Below are positions 13,636-25,656 of a DNA stretch of 64,000 nt, in pieces. The position numbers were made by a program, and so were the translations under genes. The stretch covers positions 14,438,727 to 14,502,726 of the forward strand of contig CM056743.1 of NCBI GenBank assembly GCA_029851415.1. The letters run 5' to 3'. Below the pieces are notes generated by a model. It did no database searches. It was given only the letters and a program-made list of their open reading frames with translations, and was not told where the DNA came from. The DNA comes from Eretmocerus hayati. Lineage: Eukaryota; Arthropoda; Insecta; Hymenoptera; Aphelinidae. Numbering within the stretch: the first letter of the stretch is position 1; each line of letters starts with the position of its first letter.

Positions 13636-16600
13636 ACCCTTTCATCACAATATACCAAACGCCTCGCTTGGACACGTCTTGTTCAGATACTCGTCGTTTT
13701 AGCAGTTTATGTATACCTACCAATACATTCTAGACTCTTGCAAGCTCTACAACGAGTTTGTTGAGAATACTTTGAATCAACGGTATTGAGTCTCGTTGTA
13801 ATTATTGGAATTAATTTTTCAAATTTCATTTTCGAACTTCCCGAATTTTGACTGTGGCCAATTCTTTCAATACTTCTGAGAAAAGCCGATTGTTTATTGT
13901 TTGATTTTGGAATTAAGTCATTGGTTATGTGAAGGAGGATACGTTTCGATATCCGTGAATGAAAATCGTCTTTTGTAACGACATTTAAATTCTTACATCA
14001 TTTGAAATAGATATGTTTCTCAAATATTTGAGAAAAATTTTGACTTGAAAATTGAATTCTTCATTAGATCGTGACCGCGGCGACTGAGTCAAGCAAACAT
14101 CATATAAAGCCCCAGAAGCCATTTTCATATTCCTGAGCAGTATCTTTCATCAACCCTTATAGCGAAGATAAACTAATATTTCTGTCTTTTTAGCTATCTT
14201 GCGAATGCTATCGTTTAAATTGAAAATTTGTCACGAGTACTTCGATGAATTTGTGGACATCTTTTTGAAACTGAACAGGCACTTCATTTGTATAAATTCA
14301 AATTAATCTATTCAGAATCGTCTATGTAAGGTCCTATGTACTTTTTGTTCTTTGGGCGAAAGGGGCTTTTAACCCCTCGTCCTCAATGAAATCGAAATCA
14401 ATCAATCGATCAATCTATTCCACTCTGGCACACTTAGCGTTGGATCACCGCAGCCAGCCGCAGCTTTTTCATCAGGCGCTGGCGCATTCAGATTGTACCG
14501 GTGTCGATGCCTTTTCACGCCATGATGCTGCATTCTGCTTGTAAATTTTCCCTTTCGATGCAATGACCTATAGTGACTCATCCTACCGATAACTGTTTAC
14601 ACACCTATTTCAGTGATTGAAAGTGCACAGTATACTTGAATTCTGTGAGTGTCATCCCAGCGGGCTCCGCAAAGAAATCGCTTCCGCATTAAAAACAATC
14701 CGCTAGGGGGCTTTCCACTCAACATTTTGGTCCAAATTGTATACAAATTGTGTGGAAATCTTAGATTCTAAATCGTTCAACCCAATTGACAAAAAATTAC
14801 GGCTGGTCTACGAGTCAATGTTGTTCTTTATTACGAAGACAACGTTTCGATGGTTAATTTACCATCCTCATCAGGTCTCAATCTATGAAATCACAAGTAT
14901 AATTCGCGAGTTTGAATCACTCATCAGAAATAAGATGAGAGTCATTATTTGATATTTTTCTAAAAAATGTTACATATGGAAAATGTTTAACCCAATCATT
15001 TGGGTCTATTTGGCGTTTTCGGTCGGAATTCAAAATCGAGGTTTGATATTTCCTTACTGTCCGAGTTAATCGGCTCAACAATCCCACAAAGAATATTACA
15101 AAACAGTGTTGGAAATCGCGTTTAAGGTTTTTTTTTTCAAAATTCCAGGCAGCTGCAGCATCTCCTCAGAAAATTCATCAAATCAGTCGTGAATTATTCT
15201 AGGAAGATCTGTCGAACAGCCATCGGTTTTGATTTTGACATATCATGTTACTAAGGAGGACAAATTCGACTCTGCAACTACCTGAAATACCACAAACTTT
15301 TATCCAAGAATAGCTAGATTCTAACCTCCAACCCACGTGTCAAAAATCAAGTTAGAGTATTACAAACTAGGCTTATTGGCACAATCATTGGGATATAGAT
15401 CGAGCAGACAAGAACGAATAGAAGCACACGTATACATCACTTATTTATGGAAATTTCACACGCGCAAGAGCTGCTTTAAAGCAATGACGCAGGGGAGCTT
15501 GCGAAGGAAGCAGTCATCGATGAAAATTTCAATGAATATTCAAATAGGCTCGGTGAAGAGAGAGAGCATGAAATTCTCGATACTGCTGTGCTCATATCTA
15601 TACCTATACTAAAAGCATCATCTCTCGCGTATGATACACACCCACATACAACAATATCTACACGTATAATAACCTCACTCTCTATGTTTGGCAGCATCAT
15701 TGGGGCAAACGAGCGTGAAAATAAAAGCTGTAAAATCGTCCTTGCGGCTACACGACAAAGTAGTAGAATCAAAAGTAGAGAGGGAGGTTATATAGGAGTT
15801 TCTCAATGTATCGTATCAAGACTCTGGCGTAGTTTATTTTTCCTGCGTGCGGCACAAGAGAGTAAGAGAGAGTTGGGCGCCACCCTATAAGTCGCCGCGG
15901 GCGGCCCTGCGCGTATGAATTTCTCCAGGTTTCATCCATATATATACCGTCTACTATACGTATAGCTGTAGCTTCCGTAATATAATTGTTAATGCGCTAA
16001 TGCGCCTCCGGCCTCGTTTATGCATTGTGTATATCCCCCCCCTCCTTTTACAACTAACCTTCGTATTTTACATTTCGTGTAACCGCGCTCGCGACTCCTT
16101 GTATATTACTACCGCGGCCAAACTTTGCTGCGATCCATTGCCCTCATATTTTGTATCATCCATTGTTACAACATTTCTTTCCCTCCATCTTTTCTTTCAC
16201 AATTCAGATCTCAATATCTTGCCCCGATTTCTTTTCTCTACTGTATAACGTTGTACACCGTCTTGGAAGTGTATCTGAGGTGGTCTCGGACCCGTCGGGT
16301 CCCAAACCGTGATTTTTCATTTTTCAATCTCTGCTGACTCAGACTTGCTCGGAAAATTTTCCTGAAAAAATCTATCGGGGTGGTTTACTTTCTAAAGTTT
16401 GTGAATAATAAGCCAAAAATTAGTCTAGCTCCGCATGTAGACGTTTCTATATGGAGTTGCGACACAGCGTCGCAAAGGAACGTGTCAAGGCACTCTTCAA
16501 AATTATCCTAATCTTAAATCATTTTGGGCTATTCTGGAATTGCCGTGTTTTTTCATTTTGATTGTGTTTCTTAATATACCTCAAGCGGATCTCGTTTTTG

Positions 16601-17826
16601 ATTTCTGTAGTCAAAAGTACACAATAGATTATATCCTTAGCATGAAGATTCAGAGAACCGAAATACTCTACATCTTGATACCAGGGTTTGTAATGAAATC
16701 AATTTTGAAGTTCGTTGAGTACCGTTTCCTGCCCGGATCGAGCGGTTATGGCAATCTCAACACCTTCATGACTTTCGAAAAGAAGAAGGTTGACATGGAT
16801 TTCCAGGATGGATTCGAATGAAAACCTCAAGAAAACAAAATTCAGCAAAAATCAAAATCTATTTCTATACAAACCTTGCTTGATACTTACATTTTTCAAA
16901 TTAATGTCAAAATTTCGCTATAAATTCATTTTTTTGAATCTTTGAAGCTTCCATTATGGATAGAGATGTCATTTTTTTAGCACGCAGCGAAGATTCTTTT
17001 GTATCTGCTTGTCAATTCTTACAGCATATCCGACACCAAGCATGTTGATATTCAAAATATTTCCTATTTCGGACCAGTTAGACATTTCGATACACACATT
17101 TCGGTCCTCCCATTGAGCGACATCTATTATCTATAAGAGTCAGCTGAAGCTTGATATCACTCACAATAAAGGATGACCCAGTGAATCTTCCAGTAACTTA
17201 CTTTTATCCAAATTCTCTGCTACGCCTGAATATATAAAAGCTTCAATCAGAATCAAGAGCTTTGGAACTTTTGAATTCGATATTTTTTTTCTGAAATACC
17301 GATCAAATCTAACCGCTTGTCACCATTGAAGTGGAAGAACTAATGCTTATCAATGGGCATATTGAGCCGATAGACTCCATTAATCCAAGGGAGTCTCACC
17401 AATCTAAGCACTGTGTAACTCCGTGACGCTCTTACTACCATGGTAAACTTCTGGCACATGACCTTAAAATTGTCTCCCTTTTCGAAGTCATGAGAGGAAA
17501 TTTTATGGAGGAATCATCGTCGTGGACTTCAACAACTAGAGGATTAGTATGAACATAATTAAACCGTGGGAAAGTTTTCTGGTTCCCATGAGATATTCTT
17601 GAAAAATAATGACTTTTGTAGGTTAGGTTGAAGACAACGTTCATGATTTTCGAGGAATCCATATCAAAAGTTGTAAGATCAACTCTTGAAATGATTCTTT
17701 TGTGACGGTTGAGTAGATAATCTTAACCATCATCTCTCTCTCCTGTTCCGAATCAATGTAATAATATAACCTTTTTACAAAATGTAGCAGAGCATCCGAG
17801 GAGAGAGCAGTGAGTTATATGTGTAA
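13635..17826. other. Non-coding stretch, no supported gene
   Basis: AT-rich DNA with several short overlapping ORFs (15.3-15.9 kb, 16.0-16.3 kb, 16.5-16.8 kb), none with recognisable domains. A GC-richer patch of about 90 bp near 14440-14530 and another near 15890-15920 stand out in composition but show no long open frame. Confidence 0.45.
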
Positions 17827-18089
17827 GGGCGATGACAGACAACCCGCTACGACATGAATCTCACGACACGACGCGACGCGACACCGCCCGGCACGGCACT
17901 AAATCTATTCCTGCAAACTCAACCATCGATGGATTTGACTAATTTTCATAAATCATGACTGGTAATGTGAAAATAAATCAAATCCATCGATGGTTGGGTT
18001 CACAAGAATGGATTGGGTGCCGTGTCGGGCGGTGTCGCGTCGCGTCGTGTCGTGAGATTCGTGTCGTAGCGGGTTGTCTGTCATCACCC
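17827..18089. mobile_element. PIF/Harbinger-like hairpin MITE, 263 bp
   Basis: The element is nearly one long hairpin. The left end GGGCGATGACAGACAACCCG and the reverse complement of the right end, GGGTGATGACAGACAACCCG, continue as arms of about 125 bp sharing ACGACACGACGCGACGCGAC and CAACCATCGATGGATTTGA, around a short AT-rich centre. It is flanked on both sides by TAA (17824-17826 and 18090-18092), the three-base TWA-type duplication typical of PIF/Harbinger. It has no coding capacity. Confidence 0.85.
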
Positions 18090-18210
18090 TAAGAGAGAAA
18101 GACAGTAAAATCACGCGTTTGTCGCGAATCATCATCGAACCTTTAGGATCGCCGCACCGCGGCCCTCGTGTCCAAGCTAATCAGCTGATCGGCATCGCGC
18201 GTTAATTCAG

Positions 18211-18418
18211 ACTCTGTTTGCCCGTCTTCCGAGCATACCATGTAGCCGCGATCGCAGCAATATCCCGCGCTTTCCGCAATTCCCTCGTGCTCGCGCCGCG
18301 TGTGCACCAGCTCCTGATCGAATACCTTGGCGACGTGCTCGAGAGGATGATCAAGCGGCGGTCCAGATCAACCTTGCGTCCAACCGATACCTGCACCCTG
18401 GACATCGTAGAACAATGA
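18211..18418 (+). CDS. Candidate coding exon, unrecognised product, GC-rich
   Basis: An open frame runs from an AG at 18209-18210 to TGA at 18416-18418, about 68 codons, containing RVHQLLIEYLGDVLERMI then KRRSRSTLRPTDTC. Unlike the surrounding AT-rich DNA, third positions are mostly G or C (GTG, CTC, CAC, CAG, CTG, ATC, GAC, GAG, AAG), which is what a real exon would show. The predicted peptide is helical and amphipathic with a basic end. I do not recognise the family; a small helical DNA- or protein-binding fold is a guess only. No initiating ATG is visible at the left, so it would be a terminal exon or a retrocopy fragment. The antisense strand is also open at 18202-18405, but with less convincing residues. 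It lies 120 bp from the Harbinger-like MITE. Confidence 0.4.
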
Positions 18419-18420
18419 CC

Positions 18421-19967
18421 ATGCGAGCGGCCGATAGAGAAAAGACATTTCTGAGTACAGCCTTAAATTGCTCTCTCCCTGTTTGGGGCTTTACCTTTCG
18501 CTCTCTTCGTGCTCGCGATCGATGTGCACCATGTCAGAATTTCAGCTACAATTATTATTTTCCAGCACTCTACGCGTAATGTACTAATATACAAATTTGC
18601 TGGGCATTGCACACAGCCCAGCATGTGCGGCTGAATCAACTAGGCGAATCTCTCAGTCGTCACACTTTCAACACAAGTAGGTCTCTAATTAGCTGTTGGA
18701 CTCCGAAAAAGGGAGTATTATCCAAAATAAATTCTTTGACTCTTGCAATTGGCGGATTTTGGGTTCTCCGTTTATCGATATTTTGGGAAAAATCGTTCAA
18801 AAACTTTTTGAACAGCCGAATTTGGAAGAAACTATCATGATACGAGTTCACATATAGTTTTCGTAGCGCTGAGAGGAAAGTTCCAGCGTTCCAGCCGTAG
18901 AAACAATTTTAGGGTTGCCAAAATACAAGCACAGGATTAATCAAGAGTTAACATACCACGTATTCTCGAAAAAATCAAATGCATCTTGTTATATTTGGAT
19001 ATGAGTCTCATTCTTTACAAATAATTCCTTGAATGATGTGAAAAAAGATGTAGAACATAAATTATTCAAAGATCTGACTGAACTTTGCGAGCTTTCATCA
19101 CTCATAAAAAATTCACTCCAGGGAAAGAAAGTGATGAGAATTCGTGTTCAACACCTGAATATACGTAAAATGTATATTCTGACGCGTATAAGCAATGGCT
19201 GAACATCACGAATATCTACAACAACGTCATTCAGCGGGAACAATCTCATTTAAAAATCCTTCACTAACCATTACACGCTAGTAGTGTATTTCAATTAAAA
19301 AATGAAGCCTTGCCTCGCTAATATAAAAATTCAATTGCAGATTTATTTTAATAATTAATCTGCATAACAATTATTTTATATACCCTTTGCAGCAAAGAAA
19401 TAAGAATCTCAGAATATTGCTCTCGTATTTAATACACACTGTTTCACTACTATATATGCAACGGTATATGTTTTATTCAGCCTTATACTTCAACTTCTCT
19501 TCGGTCGATTAATTTTAACGACAGCAAAGAAAAATATGTTGCTCGCTAAAAATATATATATTTCAAACTCGAGAGGTACGAGTACGATTCGCAATTAGAT
19601 GGCCTATTCGGAGCAAATCTTTCGTCGTCGTCGTTGTTGTTGCAGTTCCCATATATAGGTTATTTACTATTATATGTATAAGGTAGTCTTGAACGAGTAT
19701 ACGTGTGTAAAAGTCGTTTAGAGTTGGAGCTGAGCTAAATTGCTCGTAATTGCTCTCGTGGACGAACAGCTTGGCTCATTTTGCTTACAATATTTTGTTC
19801 ACAGAGTCGTTACAAATATTATATATACACACTCACATGCATACTTTCAACTGAACACATACATACATTACAAAGGGTTAGAATCATGGATGATCCCCCT
19901 ATATATGTGCAAATCTATATCGCTGGAGTAATATTTTGAGAATTTTTATTTCTTCCTCTATACAATA
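18421..19967. other. Non-coding stretch, no supported gene
   Basis: GC-richer for about 120 bp after the candidate exon, then AT-rich. The short ORFs at 18607-18851 on both strands are unsupported. Confidence 0.45.
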
Positions 19968-21190
19968 GGGGAGAGTGGGGCAAAATTGGACGGGGGCAAA
20001 ATTGGATAAGTGAGATAGCTCGGTCGGAGGCCAGTCTAGGTTTTTGCCACTTAAATTCTCTTTTAATACCATCACAGACAAAAGGTTTTCATCGCAGTTA
20101 GACCTCCTGAAACAATACTAGGAGTCCACGCTGACCTAGGGGTGCTTTTTGGGGCCTCACGCAGATTATTTTCCAAATTCAAAAATTCACGCTACTTTTG
20201 CACAAGTGGAGGAGCTCAATCGCCATTCGGGGGTCAAAAATTACATTACAAAATGAAGATTTTGAGCCGCCCTGGGCCAAAATCGGTTCACTTGGTCCCA
20301 AATGATCACAATTCTGCGAAAAAAACGCCTGGGGGCATTTTTGGACGAATTGGTGGGGGCGAATTTGGACAATGCTAACTCCCATCTAAAATCGGTCGAC
20401 CGATCGCCTGTACGTGTTTTTTACGAAGATAACTGCCCGTATCGAGGCGCGTATGCGTTTGCGCAAATTTTTCGAAGTGCGCGAGGTTGAGGGTTAGTTA
20501 GGTGATTGAAAATGGGTGAGAAAATGAAGTTACGATGTCCAATGATGATTCGAGGAGTCAGACTAGAGGTCAGAAGTCACTTTCAACGTGTTCCAAGATA
20601 GTGCTCGATTTGAGCATTTTCACTCTTGCATTTGCTGATATCCGGTTGATTGTCGCACTCTATCATATGAATCGTTGACTTAGGGCAAGTATGGGTATCT
20701 CCAATATGAAGAAAAGTCGACTCTTAGAAGCCGCGAGACGATTACTGATTGCTGAAGACGGTAGTGCGCCAATAAACCGCCTAATTCAATAATGTTCAAA
20801 ATTGACACAAAAATGGCTCGCTCGCTGAGCCTATGAGAGGATGTGAAAGTCTCAGGCGGGTTTCCCTCTTGGTACTGGGTTATTACCACGTGTTTTGATG
20901 AGCAAATGCGACTCTTATTGGTAAGGAATAATGCCGTATACCTCAATTTTAGAAGGCTGTACAAATTTGCTCCCAAAACTGTCCTAAAGTGCCCCCAAAC
21001 GCGGGGTGAATTTGGATAGATTTTCGTTTTTTAACTTCAAGAAAAACTATGAAGGCTGAGACCTAGGGGTCTGAAATTTTTTTTACAATGTATTCAATAG
21101 TTGAACTTCAAAATCCCATAGCGTGCCTAGTCCCAAGTACCGTCAGATAACCCCACTGCAAAATCCGTCCAATTTTGCCCCACTCTCCCC
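19968..21190. mobile_element. TIR element of the GGGGCAAAATTGGAC type, 1223 bp
   Basis: Perfect terminal inverted repeats of about 26 bp begin GGGGAGAGTGGGGCAAAATT, with TA flanking each end (19966-19967 and 21191-21192), compatible with a TA target-site duplication. The GGGGCAAAATTGGA core recurs inside: next to the left end near 19992, as GGGGGCATTTTTGGACGAAT and GGGGGCGAATTTGGACAATG near 20332-20375, and as GGGGTGAATTTGGATAG near 21004. Short ORFs inside carry no recognisable transposase signature, so this is a non-autonomous copy. A TA target would fit Tc1/mariner-like transposition, but the superfamily is not proved. Confidence 0.8.
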
Positions 21191-23611
21191 TATTTATCAT
21201 CTGCTTCATAGAAAAATTTTATTACAAGCCACACAGAAAGCCAATAATCTGTAGTTATATTATGAAATCGATGATTCAGAGCGCGCATAATACCGGAAAT
21301 AGCTATGCGCGCTTTTTTCAAAATTGCGCGCTTATATTTGTACGCTCGATTAAACTGTATCGGCTGTGGAAAATTTTTTTTTGCTTCTGAGTTTTTTGAT
21401 ATAAAAAATTTGAGAAAAGTTATTCAGCTTTGAGTTAACATGTATTAGCTTCTATGGATGTAATTGATGCTCGGACGTTGCGCGAAAATCAAAAAAAGGT
21501 AGCTCGTTATATTCTGCTTGATAAATGCCATAGAAAAAGTGAAAGAAATTTTTTTTTTGCTCAAACTGACATTGTAGTATATGCATCAGAGTGTAAAACA
21601 ACACAATATCTGAAATTCTTCTTTAGAGGTACTATTACATACAGAAGATACGTAGATGTATGCAACGAGGCGACTGTCGACGGAAACTACGACGACGACG
21701 ACGATCAAGAAGTGCAATACGTGCCGCTGGGTAAATTTCTCGGTTGTGCTGCACGGGAGTACGCATGCATAATTTTATGTTCATTCCAGCACTTGGTGCA
21801 TCTCGAAAAAAAAAAAATATTGCATCGCAAGAAAACGACAAGGATGAAACGACGAGGAGAAATTTTCCTCTCGCTTCTTGTTTTCGATTCGATATATACT
21901 CTTCTCTTTTTTCATAACCGTTCGGTTGAAGTATGTAGGTGCATATAATGCTTCGATTTTCGATATATACATATTGAGTGCGAGTCTCGATGGATGTAAT
22001 GTGCGAGATCAAGGCGCTCAATATTGAGTAAAACTGTATCGGAGACATGCTAATGGGGCATTTCTTATTATTATTATTTTTTTTTTTTTTTGAGAATTGG
22101 AGTTTTTTGCCGTGAACATATTGATCAAGATTTATATCGTACCACTGACGATTATAAATACTTCATGATAACGCACCCAGAAAATTATCTCCCAACTTTC
22201 TGGTGATTTTTCACTTATTATTGATCCACGTATGCCACGATAATCAATTTTCAGTTTTAATCAAAGACTTGGTTGTATCAGGACATTGTAACTGAGAAAT
22301 CCCCTGGAGTCGAAAAATCATTGGGTTTGTGTCCATCGAATGACTTTGAAAACGGCATTCAATATGAGGAAAAAGTATGTAAACAATAGAATGTATGGGT
22401 GATTCTGAGATAACTTATGCATTCGATGTCCTGACCTCGCACTTATATTGAATAACCAAATGTGAGGAGTGTAACGATGATATCTCATGTATATTCAAAA
22501 GAAAATGTCTCAATAATTTTGGGAGCTGATATGTGTTTCATGTACACCCTAGCTTACCAAAAGTGGCCAAAAATGTCCTTACCTTGACATGTACTAAATT
22601 GGAGTCGTATACATTTCAATCGCACAGTTTGCCGGGAATTACATTCAATCTCGATTCCGCATCACTCAAATATCAAAATTGGGTTATCAAAATGTAATAC
22701 TCACTTCAAAATAGTCAAAACACAGCCGACTTCTCTGTCCTGGAATTTTGCAAATTTTTCGAATGCTCCTCGATAATTCGACTCCGGGTCAGCGAATCGC
22801 TTTAAACGGCTCTATAACGGCGGCAATTGATTCCTAATACACCAATAAACAAAATACTACTACCAGCGGAATGATGAATTACGTGAACAGCTTCCCACGC
22901 GATGATTCATGGACAATTTTTCCGTTGCAAGATAAGAATTGTCCTTACCGTGGTCACTGGCTCTCGAACACTATGCAACGTCAAGGTCCAGAAATTTTCT
23001 TCACGGTCTCCTTTCATCGTGAAAATAGGCCATGTATTCGGAAAAAAACGATCCGTTTCGATTTACGCCTTTGAGATCACTTTCTATGCCAAAATGTTCT
23101 TACAGTGACAAAAATATATCAAAAATTGCTCATATCTTTCACACAGATTGACTAACGGTCATGCCAGTATGGGAATTGTTTTTGGATGCCAGATAGATTG
23201 GAAAACACCTATGAGCAGTCAGATTGCCGCTATATTCCAAATAGTCAATATTTTGTCCAAATCCCGACCCCCGCCGTTTCTGCCCTCGAAATACCTAAGT
23301 TATCTCATAATCATCCATATACTCAAATTGAGAAAAATGATGAATATGCAATGAAATCTGATTTTCGTTACCGACGAATGTGCGTAATTTACTAACATAG
23401 TCTAGCCTAATGTGCGATTCAAACAGGTTTTTCACTATACTATGATTGACTCTACAGTACAGAGGAGATTTCTACGGTGAAAATGCGGAATTGATGGTAT
23501 AGGGTTCGATTCCTGGATCTTCCAAGAAGCCGTTGCGGATGTATCCGGGAACGGCGTCTCGGTTCCGAACTAGTGTGATTCTTGGTGATTCCAAGCAGTC
23601 GCCTTTTACAG
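21191..23611. other. Non-coding stretch; one long but unsupported ORF
   Basis: The 164-codon frame at 21454-21948 (+) contains a DDDDD stretch from a GAC repeat and long A and T runs, and the opposite strand is open for 137 codons. No domain or splice pattern supports it. Short plus-strand ORFs at 22.87-23.40 kb are also unsupported. Confidence 0.4.
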
Positions 23612-23773
23612 GATGGTCTCATCTACCTCAGAGCTCTCTGCCAACTGCGAGACTTATCAGAGCCATATTTTGAACCACATCTTGTGGAACTAGAAAAATT
23701 GCGAGAGTCGGCTGCTTTGGTCCAATTGAGTTGTTCAGAATGGTCGTCGGGGTGTTTTTCAACACTGGTATAG
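23612..23773 (+). CDS. Exon-like ORF, unrecognised product (low confidence)
   Basis: The acceptor-like CCTTTTACAG ends at 23611. It is followed by an open frame beginning DGLIYLRALCQLRDLSEPYF and continuing through EPHLVELEKLRESAALVQ to a TAG at 23771-23773, about 53 codons. The peptide is leucine-rich, amphipathic and protein-like, and the pyrimidine tract is good. No family is recognised. The frame ends six bases from the end of a minus-strand exon-like frame, so at least one of the two is probably fortuitous unless both are terminal exons or remnants of a decayed insertion. Confidence 0.25.
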   Translation, partial: DGLIYLRALCQLRDLSEPYFEPHLVELEKLRESAALVQLSCSEWSSGCFSTLV

Positions 23774-23786
23774 GTCTTCTACTCAC

Positions 23787-23975
23787 GAACGGTATATTTT
23801 AGACAGTCATCTAAGAGAAGGAGGGGGTGATATATCAGTTGTGCTGACTGTTCGATCAATTGCGTGGGTACCAAAGCTAGATTAATTGGCATCGCGAGGG
23901 TAACCGTTGCTAAGTGAATGCATTGTTTTTTCGTTTCGATCCATTTTTGAACGACACCTTTATCATCCAAAAATT
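23787..23975 (-). CDS. Exon-like ORF on the minus strand, unrecognised product (low confidence)
   Basis: On the minus strand an ATAG acceptor (ending 23976) and a GTGAGT donor (starting 23786) bound a 189-bp open segment with symmetric phases (two leading bases, 62 codons, one trailing base). The peptide includes GVVQKWIETKKQCIHLAT and LIEQSAQLIYHPLLLLDDCL, which look like helical protein sequence. I cannot name a family. If the donor is not used, the frame closes at a TAG at 23779-23781. The matching splice phases and the strong donor are the main support. Confidence 0.32.
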
Positions 23976-25656
23976 CTATCATGATAAAAAATCATTCCAC
24001 TCTGCTCAACTGTGATTTCAGTTAATCGACTATCACAATGATATACTAATTTAGATACAAAAGTCTGAACGGATTCTAAACTTTAAAGATTAAGTACGTG
24101 AATTCGTGAGCTTTTTGAGGGTTACATAAAAAAAGTGAATCACAATATTAAATTCCAATATTGACAATTGCTACTCGCCAGAACATGACTGGTAATTATG
24201 ATTACTGTGCGCTAGTATCAGAAGACTGGACATTAGTAGAATCATGTACAGAGGTTCATGGGACTTGATTGACTCAATTCAGATGAACCATTCAAAATCA
24301 GTAGAACAGGTAAATAATGAATCTGGCAGACCAAAATTTGTCAATGGTGTATCTCTGATTTGTCATGTGAACTCTAATGCAAGGAGGAGTGAAAGTAGTG
24401 GAAAATTTGAAATTGAAAAATCCCAGTATTTTTCATCTCAAATAACATGATTGAAATGAACATTTGAAGGTTCAGTATTTTAAAAATTCAGAAAACGCTG
24501 AAATCCCCGATAAAAGTGCTCAAACTGAGGGTGAATGTTGGTCGATCATGACATGACGCCATGACGTCATATCTACCCCGCATGGTACAGAGCCATGTTG
24601 AAGGCAGAGTAAATTTTGCGTAGCTTTATCTCAGGCCAAAATTGTTCAATTTCGATGCTCAAGCATGGAAATTGATGATATTTTACAGACAAAAAAAGAT
24701 GTGAATCGAATGACTTAAGACAATTTCACTTGATGGCGATGTGTCAGCGTTCTAAAAATCAACAACAAATTTCCCGTTCCGTCAAAAACTGCAGATCGCG
24801 AATGTTGATAATTCAGGCTCGATAGGGCCAATCTTCAACTTGAAGAATGTAAATTGTTTTTCTTATTCTCAAGACAAAAATAAATAAGTACATCGGATTC
24901 GGAAATTGTGTGTCGTAGTAAAATGTCTAAGCCAAAAAGCCATGACGCTCCATTGCATCATACCGGTACTCTAAAGGTTCAAGAGAAAATTCTTCAAACA
25001 TAGCCAAAATAATTCACATCTGTAAAACGATTGAGGTAATTCCATGCTGACATTGTGATGTTGTGAAGCTTTCACTTTGCTAAAAAATGAGTAGCATACA
25101 CGAGAAGAGGGCTTGGAATAAAACGTTAGAAGGAACGTGAAAAATCCACAGAATTAGCAGCTGCAAGGTAAATCTCGGTACAGTTCAACCCTTACCCGAT
25201 CTGAGAAAACGTATGCATGAAGTATATCATAAATAGACCTTGCAACGTTAGTTATTTGTAAAGGCAAACGTGCGACATTGTCTCCTAAATTTAGCATTCC
25301 ACGCCAGTACATGGTTATGGAATTTATATGAAATTGTGCAAATTACTCACTGAACAGCTTCTACATACTCTTTGTCATCCCACATTCTATTATATAATAT
25401 GTACGAAAGATACCGGATAGAGAAATAATCCGCTACAGCTACGCCAACAATAGAAATTCTTAACAGATACATTTACTGTGTTTTTGATACTAATCGTCGT
25501 CAATATCTCTTGAACGCACTGAATTCCGCAGAGTGTTGACATTATCAGGGTCCATGTTTTGACCGCATCATTTTTCTCCAAACTCTTTTATTATTAGTCC
25601 CTCGGAATACCACTTTCATTTGAATTCACGGCTGCTTCATTAGCTTTTCAACTGAC
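23976..25656. other. Non-coding stretch, no supported gene
   Basis: AT-rich, with unsupported short ORFs at 24244-24450 (+) and 25390-25581 (-). A GACGCCATGACGTCAT string lies near 24553. No TIR elements were recognised. Confidence 0.45.

Noticed and set aside
14440..14530. GC-rich patch with a few protein-like codons on the minus strand
   Set aside because: Open frames are under 30 codons and change with strand; no support for a gene.
21454..21948. 164-codon plus-strand ORF
   Set aside because: It contains long A and T runs and a GAC repeat, the antisense strand is open too, and no domain or splice signal supports it.
23508..23530. GGTTCGATTCC, a perfect tRNA/SINE B-box match
   Set aside because: No A box, acceptor stem or anticodon arm can be drawn at the required distance upstream, so this is not a tRNA gene.
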